DNA of 64,000 nucleotides. It comes from Filobasidium wieringae. Lineage: Eukaryota; Basidiomycota; Tremellomycetes; Filobasidiales; Filobasidiaceae. The notes below the pieces were generated by a model. That model made no database searches. It was not told the DNA's origin and saw only the letters and a list, made by a program, of their open reading frames with translations. The stretch lies in the NCBI GenBank assembly GCA_001600055.1, contig BCIV01000009.1:248001-312000 (forward strand), given 5' to 3'. Positions 1-12,317 of this stretch are shown here, in pieces (the first letter of the stretch is position 1; each line of letters starts with the position of its first letter). The position numbers and the translations under genes are program-made.

Positions 1-3000
1 AGTCTCATGCGGATGGTGAAGATCATCGTCGTCATCCTCCATCCCATCATAGAGCCCTTGCTGGTTCCCATCATCTTGTCGATAGCCATCGTCATCATCG
101 ATCGACTTGCCTCCCCCAAGATGATGGCCACGCACTTTCCGTGGTTGAGGTAGAACAGGAAATCCAGCAGCTCGCTGTGCTCGAGCCAAGCGCTCCGCTT
201 CGGCAGCAGCCTTAGTCTCCTGAACCCATGCATACCCCTTCTTTCGTTTCTTACGTTCCAGCTCCCACTGTTCGTCAGTCAACGGGAGCGGCATTGCCCC
301 AGCAATCTTCTTGACTGGCGGACCCCTACGTCGTTTCTCACCGGTGCGAGTCACTGTCAGCGAGAGAGGCGGTACCCGACCAGGGCTAGGGGTACTGTAG
401 CCATCGCCTTGCAAAGATCGGCCAAGAGGAGGTACCGGTGGTAGTTGCGCCCCCGACGAAGGACCCTCTGCAGGTTGTTGGAATTGCGCAAAGTTCGGAA
501 GAGAATAGGGATTGCTTTGTAAAGCAGTGTAATCAAAATTGGTATTCTGCATATACGCGTCAGCTTGACCATTAGAGAACATGCTAGCAGCCTGGACAAG
601 AGTCGAGACAGGATTGTTGTCCGCTTCCTCGTACGACTGTTGGTAATAGACGTCAACCGCTTGTTGCCCATCATCCACGCTCGCCTGCCCAGCATTCTCA
701 GCCGCCTGTTGCATAAGAGCTGCGTAATCCTGATTCGATGACGGGTCTTCCACTCGCAGAGACGGGATTGAGGAAGGACCTGCGTCAGGATTACCACCTT
801 GATTGGCCAGCAAGGCATCGTAACTCTCTTGACCGAGAGCTTCCAGGTACTGCTGGCTATCCGGCGCCTCTTGGTAATCATAAGCCGGAAGCGGTGCCAC
901 AGGAGGCGACGGTTTTCGAACCCGATTCGGTTTAGCTGTAGGTTTTTTACGCTTCGATGCAATAGGCGTCGAGACTTGCTCATCTATAGCGGAAGCACCA
1001 CTAGGACCTGCATCATGCTGGTCTTCAGTATCATTCGGATCATTCTCCTTCTTGATGCGTTTCTTCTGACCGGCGGGTGTAAGGCTTGTTGGTGGTAACG
1101 TGAACGCAGGAGGAGGTAGACCGGCTTCTTGCCTCGCTTTAGCTTCCCTTCGCGCCTGTGCCAAAGCTTTCATGGAATTCAACCATGCTTGTCCTTTCTT
1201 TCGACGCTTTCGTTCTCGCTCAAGTGCCGCATCCTCCTCAGCTGGATCGATATCGTTGATAGCAGCCTCTAGCTTTGGACGTATGCGAGTGATTATAGTC
1301 TTGAATCGCCTGGGTGGTCTAGGTTTCCTAGCTCGTCTAGCTCGGTTATACTTTTCCATGTCGGGGGCAGTGGATACGATTTCTCTCTCGTTCATCTCCA
1401 TCTCCTCGAGATCAGTCATGTCGGAAACACTAGACCATTCCACCTCATCGATACTCAGCCCGTGCGTTATGATGTACCGCTGATAAGAGTCGTCATCGTG
1501 CTGATCATACTCGTCCCCTCCAAACCCCGAACCAGGTGAACCGTATTGACCGCTCTCATACTGATCGAACGCCGGGGTCATTGTATCGCGATCATGAGAA
1601 CTACGAGGAGATCCTTCGGCTTCCTGTCTGTAAATCTCAAGCTGGGCCGCAGCTAATTCCTCCGGTCCGATCTCTCGAGGTGCAGTGTCATGGCCAGCCT
1701 GTGCTCGCTGCATGGCTACAATTCCCTGCATGGCTTGAAACCACTGTTCATCTTGCTCAGGGACAGGGCGCGGCTCGACTACCAGCATCTCAGTCGTAGC
1801 AGATCTAGGAGCTACAAGATCTCAAAAGGTAAGCTCAGTCTATCATCGACAGATCAACCAATTAGACTCGCCTTCTACTACAGGCAACTCCGATTCTGCT
1901 ACGATCTGCAACATCTCCGAATCATCTCCTGCCTTTTTCCCAGTGTCGGCCGCTTCTTCGTCATCGTCCTCAACATCAGCATCCATCTCGATATTGACAC
2001 TGCTTGTGTTGGGAGGTCCTTTCCCATTGCCATTGCCGTCATCTCCACCTCCATTGCTTCCAGCAGAATCTCCGGCTCCACCAGGAGCATCAACGGGCTG
2101 ATCCGATCCAGTATCGCGACTTTGATCGGCCCCTCCAGCGTTACTGCTGTCTCCGGTTCCATCAGAGCCATTTGTTTGGCTGTGAATGGGGATATTGTCG
2201 GCCTCCATGGGTTCTGAGGACTCTGAGTCGCCTGGCTTGACGTAACCGAGAAGATCAAGAAGGTCTCTCTGATACGTGACATAATCAGCAGGATCGACGA
2301 GAGTCTTTTCGTCGTCGTCGTCTTCACATCGGTCCTTTTGCCAATCAGTCTTGTAGCTTAATGACCGGCTCGTGGGTGTTACGGAGAAAGGGACGTCCAA
2401 CATTAAGCTATAAACAGTGATGTCATGTTTGCCTCTTTTAGCCGTCGCTGCGTACTTTGCAGGTGTAACATAGTAAGGGGGAGGTGGTGTCTCCCCAGCG
2501 GCAATACTGAGATGCATCTGGTGGATAGCTTCCTGCTGAGCCGCGAGCCAATCCGGTCCTTGTCGCCTAGACTTCCGCTCTGCCTCCAACCCTTCGTCAT
2601 CCAGCAAAGCCAACCGTGAACGGGCCATACGCCTTGGAGCGAGGACAGCATGAGGCTTTGCCCTCTTTGTGCCTTGAGCAATCGCTTCAAGCTTCGTCTC
2701 GATAGCAAGACGAGGTTGAGACTTTTTCTGCTTTGCTACACCCCTCCTCCTCGGTGCAGCAACCGGCTCGTCGGGCTCATCACGCTCCACCTTTTCCTTA
2801 GCTCTCCTACCTCGAGCCAAGGTGCTCTGGCCAAGCTTGCGCCCCCGTTTCGGAACAACGGAAGCTAGTCGAGGTCTTCCCACTCCCCGTTTAGGCTTCC
2901 TCGGAGCTGCCGGAGCGACAAGAACCTGTTCTTCCTCCACGACGTCCATCGAAGCCGGGCCTTCGTAAGGCTCTCCGTTGATGTACACCATTTTTCCCTT

Positions 3001-5457
3001 GGCCTTTGCGGCAGCAATTCTGCCATAGAAAGCCGATTCATCTATCGGTAGTTTTCCTTTTTGCAAGTCTTTCCTCCACGTTTTCCCTGTTCCAATCGGC
3101 AGCGTAATGTCCACAGTGATATCTTCCTCTTGGATCTCGTCCATATCGTCGTCATTATCGTCCTCATCACTATCCGAATCATAGACAGCCTTTGCCTTTC
3201 CCTTTTCTACTCGTCGGCTAGGTCCAGCAACAGCCAATTGGAAACGATCCAGTCCCTCGTATACAGTTCTTGCAATCCTCGTCGTCTCATCTATCGCTTC
3301 CGGCGCTTTGTTGCTAGCGCCTACCAAATCATCTATCGATATCCCACACTCAGCTGCAGCAGCCAGCGCCAGTTCCCGGGCTTGAGCTAATTTCTGAAGA
3401 GCGGACTCGGGAGCAATAAGCTCAGATTTGACATTAGAGGGGGTCTGAATTTGATCGATCTTCCTCTTCTTCCCCCTTGGCGTGGATGGTTTTTCTGATT
3501 CCTTCTCCTTGCCAGCTCTTCTGCTCGATTTGACCTTGTCCTCTCCGAAAACCTTTTTCTGCACCTTGGCTGCCTCGACTAGTTTAGTCCGGGTGGAAGC
3601 TTCTGCCGTACCTGATCCGGAGCCTGAACCTGAAGCTTCCCTATTCTCCCCGTTCCTCTTTCCCAACCAGCCAGAACAGTTCGGCGCTCCACAGAAACAC
3701 CTCTGCCTCCTTTCCATAGCAGACGAAAGGGAATCAGGGTGGTCGGCTGGGCGTTTGTAGGTAGTGAATGAGTCGAAGTTGTAGTTATAACATAGCTCCT
3801 CCATAGGCTCGATGTCCCTCAAAGCCCAGAACCCAATCTCATACTCCAATAACCCAGCTCCAGCTGTTTGGTACTTCCTGACTTCGATGTTGGGAGCGCA
3901 CGAGTGGTTGATGTACCTAGCATCGTTTCCTTTGAGTCCCTGTATATGACCAACTCAAGTTTGATCAGTTGAACAACGGCATCGATTTTGATGAGAAGCA
4001 ACGTACAGCATCGATAACTTCGTCCATATCGTAATCTAAAGCGTAGAAGTCCTTGTTGCCGGCATACACGCTCCTGATCCTCGCAAAGTAGGTTCTATCA
4101 CACGTTCCGATTCGATCAGCCTTTTTCTCGAAGACCACATCACGATCTACTGACTCGAGTTCAATGATCTCTCCCCGATAATCCATGATGAATTCCCCCT
4201 CGTGGACCTTTTCTAATACCCTTATTCCGAATCCTCTAGAACCAGTGTAAAATACTTCGTAACGTTTAGCAGGACGTAGAGCGAGCGAGGCATTGGTGCA
4301 ATTAGGATAGGATGGACAGTCTTTCCCACAGAGATAGTTCATCGCTCTATTCGAGAAGACCCAAGGGGATGCAACGGGTCAGCTAAGGTATAACGGTATA
4401 GATATGGCAAAGGAGACAGAGCTTACCGATTGAGACAATTGTTCTTACAACCGCTTGATGGTTGACAGTGACAGACAGCTTTCCCCTCTTCTTCGATGAA
4501 AGGTTTCCTTTGCACATAGATGTCTAATACCGAGCGTTCACATCAGCTCTATTGTCCTTACCAAGAGATCAGCCGAGAAGATTCCCCTCAAGATGACTCA
4601 CTCTTTACTATCTTCCTATAGGAACCCGGTAATCGCTTGCCCTCCAAGGCACCTTGTTCAGCATCCCTGACAAGATCCCAGGGAAGCATGAAATCCCTCT
4701 CGTCCTCTACTAACGATTTTCCCCAGTAAATTGGAAGAGGTGGGAATTGGTTGGGATCGGCGGGATGCGAGGAAGGAGAAGAGGGGGAAGGTGGGTCTCC
4801 GGATTCGTTCAAGTCGGGGTGGATATCGTTGTTATGTTGATGAGAGGTGCTAGATGAAGCGAAGGATGGGTCGAGGGGGAAATGAGATTGCGATTCCGAC
4901 TGTGATTGAGCTTGAGCTTGTTGCTGTTGTTGTTGCTCTTCCGGAGTTGGGGGAGGATAAGAAGGGTGTTCGCTCCTAGTAGAACCCAGCCTGTTTCTGG
5001 ACGAACTGGCTTCGTTACCCATTGAACTCCCGTTGGGCATCATCAACATGGTCGTAGGTGTGGATGAGCTTCCGTGATCCGAAGTAGTATTAGACCATAA
5101 CCCGGCTTTCAAGAAGCTCTTTCCTTTCTTAGGTCTGGTAGATGATCTTGTTGAAATCTTCCCCGTTCGTACTGCTGGAGCAGGAGGGGATAAGATTCGA
5201 ATAACCTCTTCCACGGAAGAGTCCGACTCCCTAGACCGTTTCGATCCGCTGGTAACACTATCGTCTCCTCCTTGTCCACTCCCACTTCCGCTAGCCTTTG
5301 CGTTCCCTAGTACCCCACCAGATCCGTTAGACGAAGGATTCAAGCGTAAAGATCTTTCGCCGGAGACACGTGAAGGGAGAGAAGGAGGTTGATTGCTACG
5401 TAAACGGTTCGAGATGGATTGACGTGATGCGGCTCGTTTTGCAGCTGTATTGACCAT
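1..5457 (-). CDS. AWS-SET-post-SET histone lysine methyltransferase (3' end beyond window)
   Basis: Predicted nuclear enzyme transferring methyl groups from S-adenosylmethionine to a histone lysine. The AWS, SET, post-SET order is that of the Set2/NSD/ASH1 class, usually H3K36; the target here is inferred. It starts at the ATG at 5457 with a Ser/Pro/Gln-rich head of about 285 aa. Exons read 5457-4602, 4523-4427, 4346-4007 and 3939 leftwards with matching phases. AWS cysteines (CHCQPSSGC, CLNR, CGKDCPSYPNC) lie near residues 305-330, SET motifs (GSRGFGIRV, YRGEII, YINHSCAPN) near 345-450, and post-SET CFCGAPNCSGWLG near 513. A long charged tail follows. That frame stops at 1843, but an open frame from about 1803 to the window edge carries further copies of a tail repeat, so I treat it as the same gene across an unresolved intron. 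No BAH or PHD domain was seen in the visible part. Confidence 0.85.
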
Positions 5458-6766
5458 TCGTGCGTTTCCCCTCTGGGGGATGAGGATGTGGGTGTGAGTG
5501 AGGGTAGCAGGAGGTGAAGCGATGGTAGATTGGTAGGTGACGGCTATGTTGTGTGTTGTGAGCGATGACTATTGAGAGAGATAAGATGCGCTCTACTCTA
5601 GTTGCGCTGCGATTTCAGCTCGAAGTTGGCTCAGCTTTCTGATGGACGCGCCTCTTTTTCGCACACGCTCGCCCAATCCGGTAACATGCGTCACTTGCTC
5701 GGATCCGCATTCGGATTAGGTAAGCATGTCAAGAACGCTCTTTTATAGTCCTACCGTCAGCCTGACAGAGCCAGTCATCTGTATAACCCCTCGACACATT
5801 TATCTCATGACTGCGGTACGTGTTAGACTCGTTATATTCAGAAACATGTCGCAAAAATCGCAATGTCATTCTCGTTTCGATCTCGTACAAATAGGGGCAA
5901 CGAATCTCGCGCTATACTGCCGACTAATCCCGGTGCTATCGCATTGTTGGACCGCCAAGAATCAGCCACAGACCTTGTATTCATTCAGTCGACTGAAGAT
6001 CGAGCTGAGGACGATCATCGCTGTCTGTGCGGAATGCGTTCGGACTCCGTATAGTTCAGTGCTTTTTCGCCTTGGCGTTTCAGCTATCGGCGGTGGTCGA
6101 AGCCGACATTGTCCGTTGAACCGTCATCAAGACCAGATACCCATCATCGAAATCATCAGTTTGTATACGAATTCTCCTGAGAGGCAAGGTTGTCTATGAC
6201 GCGAGCTATCGTTAGGTTTAGAGCTTTAAGGGTCGGACGCACCGTCTGTCCATGAATGTGAAATGCGTGCGCATGCATTCAGACAGACGGCAGTTTGGTC
6301 GTATCGCCAACAGATCCTGTAGATTGGACTAGAAACAATCTGTCAAGCGACATGCTCTGAGAGGATTGAATACATCTGGAGGGCTCGTTTTACCTATCTC
6401 ACCGCTGTACCCGACTTTTGGCTTCGTCGTTCGACGCTGAAATTGTGGAATAGAAACGCCATAGCTTCGGCTCGGCTGTTTTCATCCCCAAGCTCTGGAT
6501 ACGTCGGTTCCTCATCTCACAGTAAGATTGCTGCACATACATCGGTCCATATAGTATTCACCTGAAGTCCTAAAGGATGCTAGAAAGCGAACCACTTTCT
6601 CGCACGGAACTCGCCTGACGAGCGCGGACTGATAACGCATGAACTGGTCATGCATTTGCAAGCGGAAGCTATAATTCCCGACTCCCGAACGCTCATTCAA
6701 GATCTTGAGATTTGAGACGATCTCGCTGTAAGCATTTCTTCTCTAAAGCAACCTCATCAACGAACA
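5458..6766. other. Divergent intergenic region
   Basis: About 1.3 kb separate the starts of the leftward SET gene and the rightward NRDE2 gene, so this must hold both promoters. I see no convincing coding exon: the longest open frame (5726-6199, +) has no recognisable motif and biased, unnatural composition. The one clear structure is an imperfect inverted repeat at 6242-6290. Confidence 0.6.
6242..6290. repeat. Imperfect inverted repeat between divergent genes
   Basis: The left arm (6242-6258) reads CCGTCTGTCCATGAATG. The right arm (6276-6290) reads CATTCAGACAGACGG, which is its reverse complement apart from a 2-nt gap. The spacer is 17 nt and is itself rich in alternating GC/AT. It could be a cruciform, a binding site for a dimeric factor, or chance; no function is shown. 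Confidence 0.6.
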
Positions 6767-9700
6767 ATGGCTGCTCCTTCCTTCTCCTCCTTTCCGGAGA
6801 GGAAGAAATCTACCCCTCTTCTTTCTCCTCCGCCTGTAGTGGTCCGGGATGAGAGGGGGGAACGGATGGGGAGGGAGGATGATTCGTCATCTTCCCTTCA
6901 CTTGAAGAAAAGGGCCAAATATCGGGAGGGTTCTCCGGAACGGAAAAGCAGGGATCGGAAGGAAAGGAAAGATTCAGGACATGATGGAAAAAGAGCGGAG
7001 AGGAGAAGCAGGAAGGATGGATCTCGGGACGAGAAGAGGGAACGAAGGGAAGACCCTTCTTCTAGCAAACATCATCGTTCAGCCGTACCAACAGTCGCTG
7101 TCCCTCCTCCATCGTCTTCATCCGCCACGAAAGATTACTACCTGGATACGAGAGGGGATCCTGATATCCTTCACTTTGGCTCAAGACGGGGATATCGTTT
7201 CATTCCTTCTGGTCGCGGACGAGTACTCGGACTGGGAGAGGAATGGAGGTTGGATGGAAGAGATGCTGGATCAGGAAGAGGAGTAGGGGTCGGCCTGGTT
7301 CGAGATTCAACTGTCAGTTCAGATCTATGTGCGCTTATACGAGACCACGAGCTGATACCTCCCTTGGTGACGACGAATAGGACGAAACGAGAAGAGGAAC
7401 AGGTTTAAAATTGGTCAAAGGGCCAACAGTCCGTATCAGGCCTAAACTAGGTGAAGGAATAGAGATCGAGAAGCAGTCGGATTACATTCCTGTCCAAAAA
7501 ACGAAAAGTTCTGGACTGCAACAAGAGATTGCACTCGACCGAGTGGACGCTTTTTGGGACGAGGAGGATCAAAAGCACTCTACGGAGAAGAACAAGCTCG
7601 AATCCGATGATGAATTGGGAGAACGTGAATTTGACGAGGATGACGATCTGGAGGAAGAGGAGACGGAGGAGGATAGGAGGCGGAGAGAAATCATCGGGTT
7701 CGAAAGGAGGGTGAAGGACGACCCGGAGGATTCGAACGGCTGGATCGAATATGCCAAATTTCACCTCTCCTCTGCCTCAACTATGGATTCTAGCTCCAAG
7801 CCAAGAGTGGATAAGAATGGTGACATTCACATTCACTCGAAAAAGGCTCAGTCAGAGATAGCTCTGGAAATCCTGACAAAGGCTATCAAAACTTCACCGA
7901 GGAACAAACTTAACCCAACCATTCAACTCCTCTTCTTCCAATCCGCTCAAGACGTTTGGCCATCCGAGAAAATCACTGCAGAATGGGCTAGGGTCTTGAA
8001 GGAGTTGACTCACTCCCAAAAGATGGGCAATGAAGGCGAACTGATGGACCTCTGGTTAGGGTTTATCGCCTGGAGAGAAGGGAGAGGATTGGGTTCTTCT
8101 TCTCGATTAGATGGGACGAGTGGGGGAGTCGAAGACGTTGTCGATGTTTATGTCGAGTGTATGGGGATCATGAGAGATGCTAGACGTGCAGCTGGGAAAG
8201 GTTCGTGAGCGGAGCGATCCATTTTGATTGAAGGAAGCTGAAGAAGGAAAAATCTTTAGGTTTAAGCGCGCTGGAAGAGAATCTGGTTTATCTTCTAGTT
8301 AGATGCTGCTTGTTACTCAAACATGCGGGCAAGTTCTAGCGAAATCGACCAGTTTCCCACAACGTGTTGACGTTCTTTTCCGCTCCAGGTTACACTGAAC
8401 GGGCGACAGCAATAATGCAAGGAATGCTGGAACTGTAAGTTCATGCAATATATCAGTCGAGAGGGTCGTACCTCACTTCCCATTCCCGGACGGCGGTCAG
8501 AACATTTTTCAAACCAGCCCGTCTGCATCGATCTCTGTTCAAGGACGATGTTTCATGGGAGGCACGATTGACCCTCGATCTCGAATCGTTCTGGGATGCA
8601 GAAGTTGCAAGAATAGGGGAAATCAACGCAGCCGGATGGAATTTATGGGATTCGGATAACGAGCATGCCGAAGAACCTAAACCAGTGATCAATCCTCACC
8701 GCAGCGATACTTCGGATCCCTATGTGAGATGGTACCAGGACGAATCAGCGATAGAGGAGCAAGATTCTTTGCCTGCTCGAGCATTGGATCTTTCGGAAGA
8801 TGATGAAGATCCTTACAGGACAATCCTTTTCAGCGACATCAGCCCTTTTCTTTTCGTCATACAATCTCCCGATGTCAAGTTGCAATTCGCATATGCGGCT
8901 GTCAATATGTTTGGAGTACCATTGGTCCCGCCTGGAGTGGGGTCCGATTCAGCGTTTTACACGGACCCCTATCTGAGTTGGTCGCTTGATACCGATCCTG
9001 ATCGATTATGGCCATCAAGAACCAACGACTCAATGTTGATGCTCGAATCTGCCCAGTCAAGCAAGATACATATCACGCAAAGAACATTTACATGTCCGCT
9101 GAAAGCCTGGGCATCCGATCAACAAACACTATGTGAAGATGTCAGACCCTGGTTTGCGAGTATTACCCAGTCTTCTTTACCTGCCGGCGAAACAAGAACG
9201 ATCATGTAGGTGGATCTGTTGCGCAATTTCCTTATTCCTATGCTGATCGCATAGATCGGGTTTAGCAACATTCTGAAACAACTTCAGACCGTGGTGCTGG
9301 AACCAGATTTTAAAACGGCATATCTTGCTGTAGAAAGTATATGTAGCAGGAAAGGGTACGTTTATTGACACCTCCATAGTCGTGATCGATGTCTAAATCC
9401 ATTTCCCGGACTCAGCGCAACCAAAGCTGCGAAAGCGCTCATAGCGTCTGATCAGCGAAACTTACAGCTGTATGCCAGTTACGCCAGGGTCCTAAGGCAA
9501 CAAGGCAAGAGCAAAGAAGCTCGACAAGTTTACATGACTTGTATAGCCGGGATGCCAACAAGTGGAGCAACTCAGGAACAGGATCTGCGCTTATCGCTTG
9601 TGCTGGAGTGGGCAGAGATGGAACTACTTTCGGGCAGCCCCGATGTTGCTCTGAAGGTCGTATTGCTAGCCGCATCTCCCTTTCTATCAGGTACGTTGAA

Positions 9701-10764
9701 ATGAAGTACGTGTACCGAGTATTCGTTGATTCATAATCTGAATCAGTCGATTCGGGTTACCTGTCCTCCCATCCTTCCGCGACAACAATATTGAAGTTCC
9801 GTCAAGCTGTCGCTTCCGCTACATCAGGTGACCTGATCTGGCTCCGACTAAAATACTTGTCCAAATTCTGTCAAGAACCGTTTCAAGAAACGTTTGATGA
9901 TCTTAAATTCGAGATCCAAACCATGACAGCCAATTCCTCTGAGCAGGAAGAGATCTCCCAATTTGCCTGTCAACTTGCTTGGATTCAAGCTACCCGTTCA
10001 CATCTCGTACCTACATATTTGAGGGAATTCCTCGAAGACCTTATCAAATGGTTTCCCAACAACACACTCTTTCTCTCGATGTACCTTGCCAACGAATCGG
10101 GAAGCCAGGTCTATGGCCGTCTCCATCGGGTGATAGAGGACAACATCACGAATCACACCGACCGAAGCGCTATTTCCTATCTCTGGGCTGCCTGGGCTGA
10201 GGCGAGACTACATAGAGGCAATTTCTGGGCATCCTCTAGCGCGGCACAAAGAGTTCGGAATACGCTCGATAAAGCTTTGGAACCGAATAGGTGAGTGAGT
10301 TATTGATAAACTTTAAGGCTAAACCTCACACGACTTTCATTGCGTAGTAATGCCAGGCGGTCTTTAGCGTTATGGAAAGCTTACATTGAGTTCGAAGCCG
10401 TGCAAGGGAATACAGCAGCTGCAAAACGCATATGTTATCGTGCCATCGCAGAAATAGGCACGGCTAAAAGTGAGATGGTCTGGCCCCTTGCCCCGACGGT
10501 CATCTGCTAAACTGATGTCTTCCAGTGCTATATATGTTACCCTTTTCTCCTGCATTGCGTCCACATTTTACGGCGAAAGAATTGGAGGACTGGGCAGAGC
10601 TGATGATAGAGAAGGGCATTAGGATCAGATTACCGCATGAGCGCTACTGGCAACCCGAAGAGAAGCGCGATTATCTGGAGAACGATGACGGAGGAGATCC
10701 GATGAAGGATGAGGATCAGGTGTTCGACTTCCTGCAAGAGCGAAAGACGCTTATGCCATATTGA
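6767..10764 (+). CDS. NRDE2: NRDE2 family nuclear RNA surveillance factor
   Basis: Homologue of NRDE-2/Nrl1, a nuclear HAT-repeat protein that works with the Mtr4-type helicase of the exosome in RNA surveillance, splicing fidelity and heterochromatin silencing. Ten exons join in phase: 6767-7312, 7381-8200, 8260-8328, 8389-8434, 8501-9205, 9266-9355, 9416-9690, 9747-10290, 10348-10469 and 10526-10764, giving 1151 aa. The head is Lys/Arg/Ser-rich and contains the family signature YYLDTRGDPDILHFGS, followed by GTGLKLVKGP. Helical repeats follow (WIEYAKF, YASYARVLRQQGKSKEARQVY, LWKAYIEFEAVQGNTAAAKR). The stretch around AGYTERATAIMQGMLEL matches the family core. The intron 8329-8388 begins with GC instead of GT. 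The next gene, otubain, is tandem 272 bp downstream. Confidence 0.9.
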
Positions 10765-11036
10765 GTATCGTTAATCAGACGCTTCCTTGTAGCCGCTTTG
10801 CTTTATCTATACCCTTGCATGAGGGTGAAGCCTCACCTGAAACCCGGTTCTCTACACGTCATCACGCAGATATCCGATAGCGCATAAATTCCGGCAGACA
10901 TGTTTTATTGGTTCTGGAACTGCAGCGATCCGAGGTATCACCTGACAAGCTTAGCGACATCAAGGCCATCTAACTCAAGTCAAACTAAACATCTCGAAAG
11001 ATATCGAAGCCTAGTTACGGATCAGAGGGCCAGAAA

Positions 11037-12317
11037 ATGTCAGCTCAAGCTCCTCAATTGTCCGCAACACCTGCTCCAACCGACTCCGAGCAGCAGTCTG
11101 CTCCTGCTCGTGCGATCGATGAGAACACTGATCTTAGCACATTGACGGACGAAGAAATAAGAAGATTGAATGAAGAAGCTCTTAACAATGCTCAGCAGGT
11201 ACAGGACGAGAGGGTAAGTTCCCTCGAAGGGGAACGCAGAGTTCATTCCGCATCAGTTCATTAGACTAAATAGTACCCAAGTTGCACGACAGCCGCTAGT
11301 CTCCTTCCCAACTCCGCTATCTCAGTTAGCTACGGAATACGGAGACTCTTCAACATCGTCCCAGAATGTCAGAAAGAAGATGGATAAGCTGGAAAAGGAT
11401 GGATGGGACTTGGTCTGGCGAGCTAAGGGGGATGGAGATTGCTTCTATCGATGTGCGTAAGATCAGTCATATTGAGTGTCGATCATCGTGCTCACTAAGA
11501 CGATCGTATTGTCAATCACAGCTTTCATACTGGCTTATCTGCTAAGAATACTACAATCATCAAGTCCGCAATTACAAGCGAACCTTGCTTTCTCCAACAT
11601 CCAATTCGCAAATCCGTTGTTGGATCAAGCTGGTTTCCAATTAGACATGGTCAGTTTTGTCCCTTTCGAAACCATGTGGCTTGGAACAAGATATATTGGA
11701 ATGTTCCCCCACAGTTAGAAGATTTCATAGAACCACTACTTGAACAGCTGAAGAAATTCGAAGACGATTCAACCGTACCTACCGAGCACGAAATTGTTAC
11801 TATTTTGCAAGATGCTCAAACCAGCCAGTCGATGGTATGTACCAGAGTTTGGCTCGACCTAGACATCAAGCTGATCGAGCTTGTCAATTATTTATAGGTT
11901 GTCGTGAGTCACACGGCTGAGCTAGTGCGGAGATGAAACATGAAACTGATGCATTCACTCCTCCAGGCTTTGAGATACTTTACATCTGCATTCATCCGGA
12001 CTCATAGCGAGAGTTTTGCTCCCTTCTTGATGCATCCTGAAACGTTCACGCCGATGGACGTCTCGGACTTTTGCTCGGCATGGGTAGAACCTACCGGTAA
12101 AGAGGCAGATCAAGTGATGATTCAGGCACTAGCGAGATGTTTGAGACAAGGAATCAAGATTTGTTATCTGGATGGCAGCAGTAGTACTGAGGAAGACGGA
12201 GGTGCCAGCTTTGTGGAGTTTGAATACGAGGAAGGAGAGGGGGTCGGAGAGGACCCATTGATGTTGCTCTACCGACCTGGACATTACGATGTTCTCGCTC
12301 CAACTACCGTACAATAG
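11037..12317 (+). CDS. Otubain-like deubiquitinase (peptidase C65)
   Basis: OTU-fold cysteine protease that cleaves ubiquitin from proteins or polyubiquitin, in cytosol and nucleus; OTUB-type enzymes can also inhibit E2s without catalysis. Exons are 11037-11213, 11257-11452, 11522-11649, 11715-11834, 11898-11903 and 11967-12317, giving 325 aa. The catalytic Asp/Cys motif GDGDCFYRSF spans the second intron. EPTGKEADQVMIQALA is the family's conserved central helix, and the catalytic His sits in RPGHYDVL near the C-terminus. A 6-nt exon supplies two valines that the family has before LRYFTSAF. The first about 60 residues are Gln/Ser/Ala-rich and not conserved. Length is normal for the family. 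Confidence 0.93.

Noticed and set aside
357..983. 208-codon leftward frame rich in Arg/Leu
   Set aside because: It is the shadow of another leftward frame here, which reads as a natural Pro/Gln/Asp-rich protein continuous from 1 to about 1803.
5726..6199. 157-codon rightward frame in the divergent intergenic region
   Set aside because: It has no motif, its composition is unlike neighbouring genes, and no splice partners were seen.
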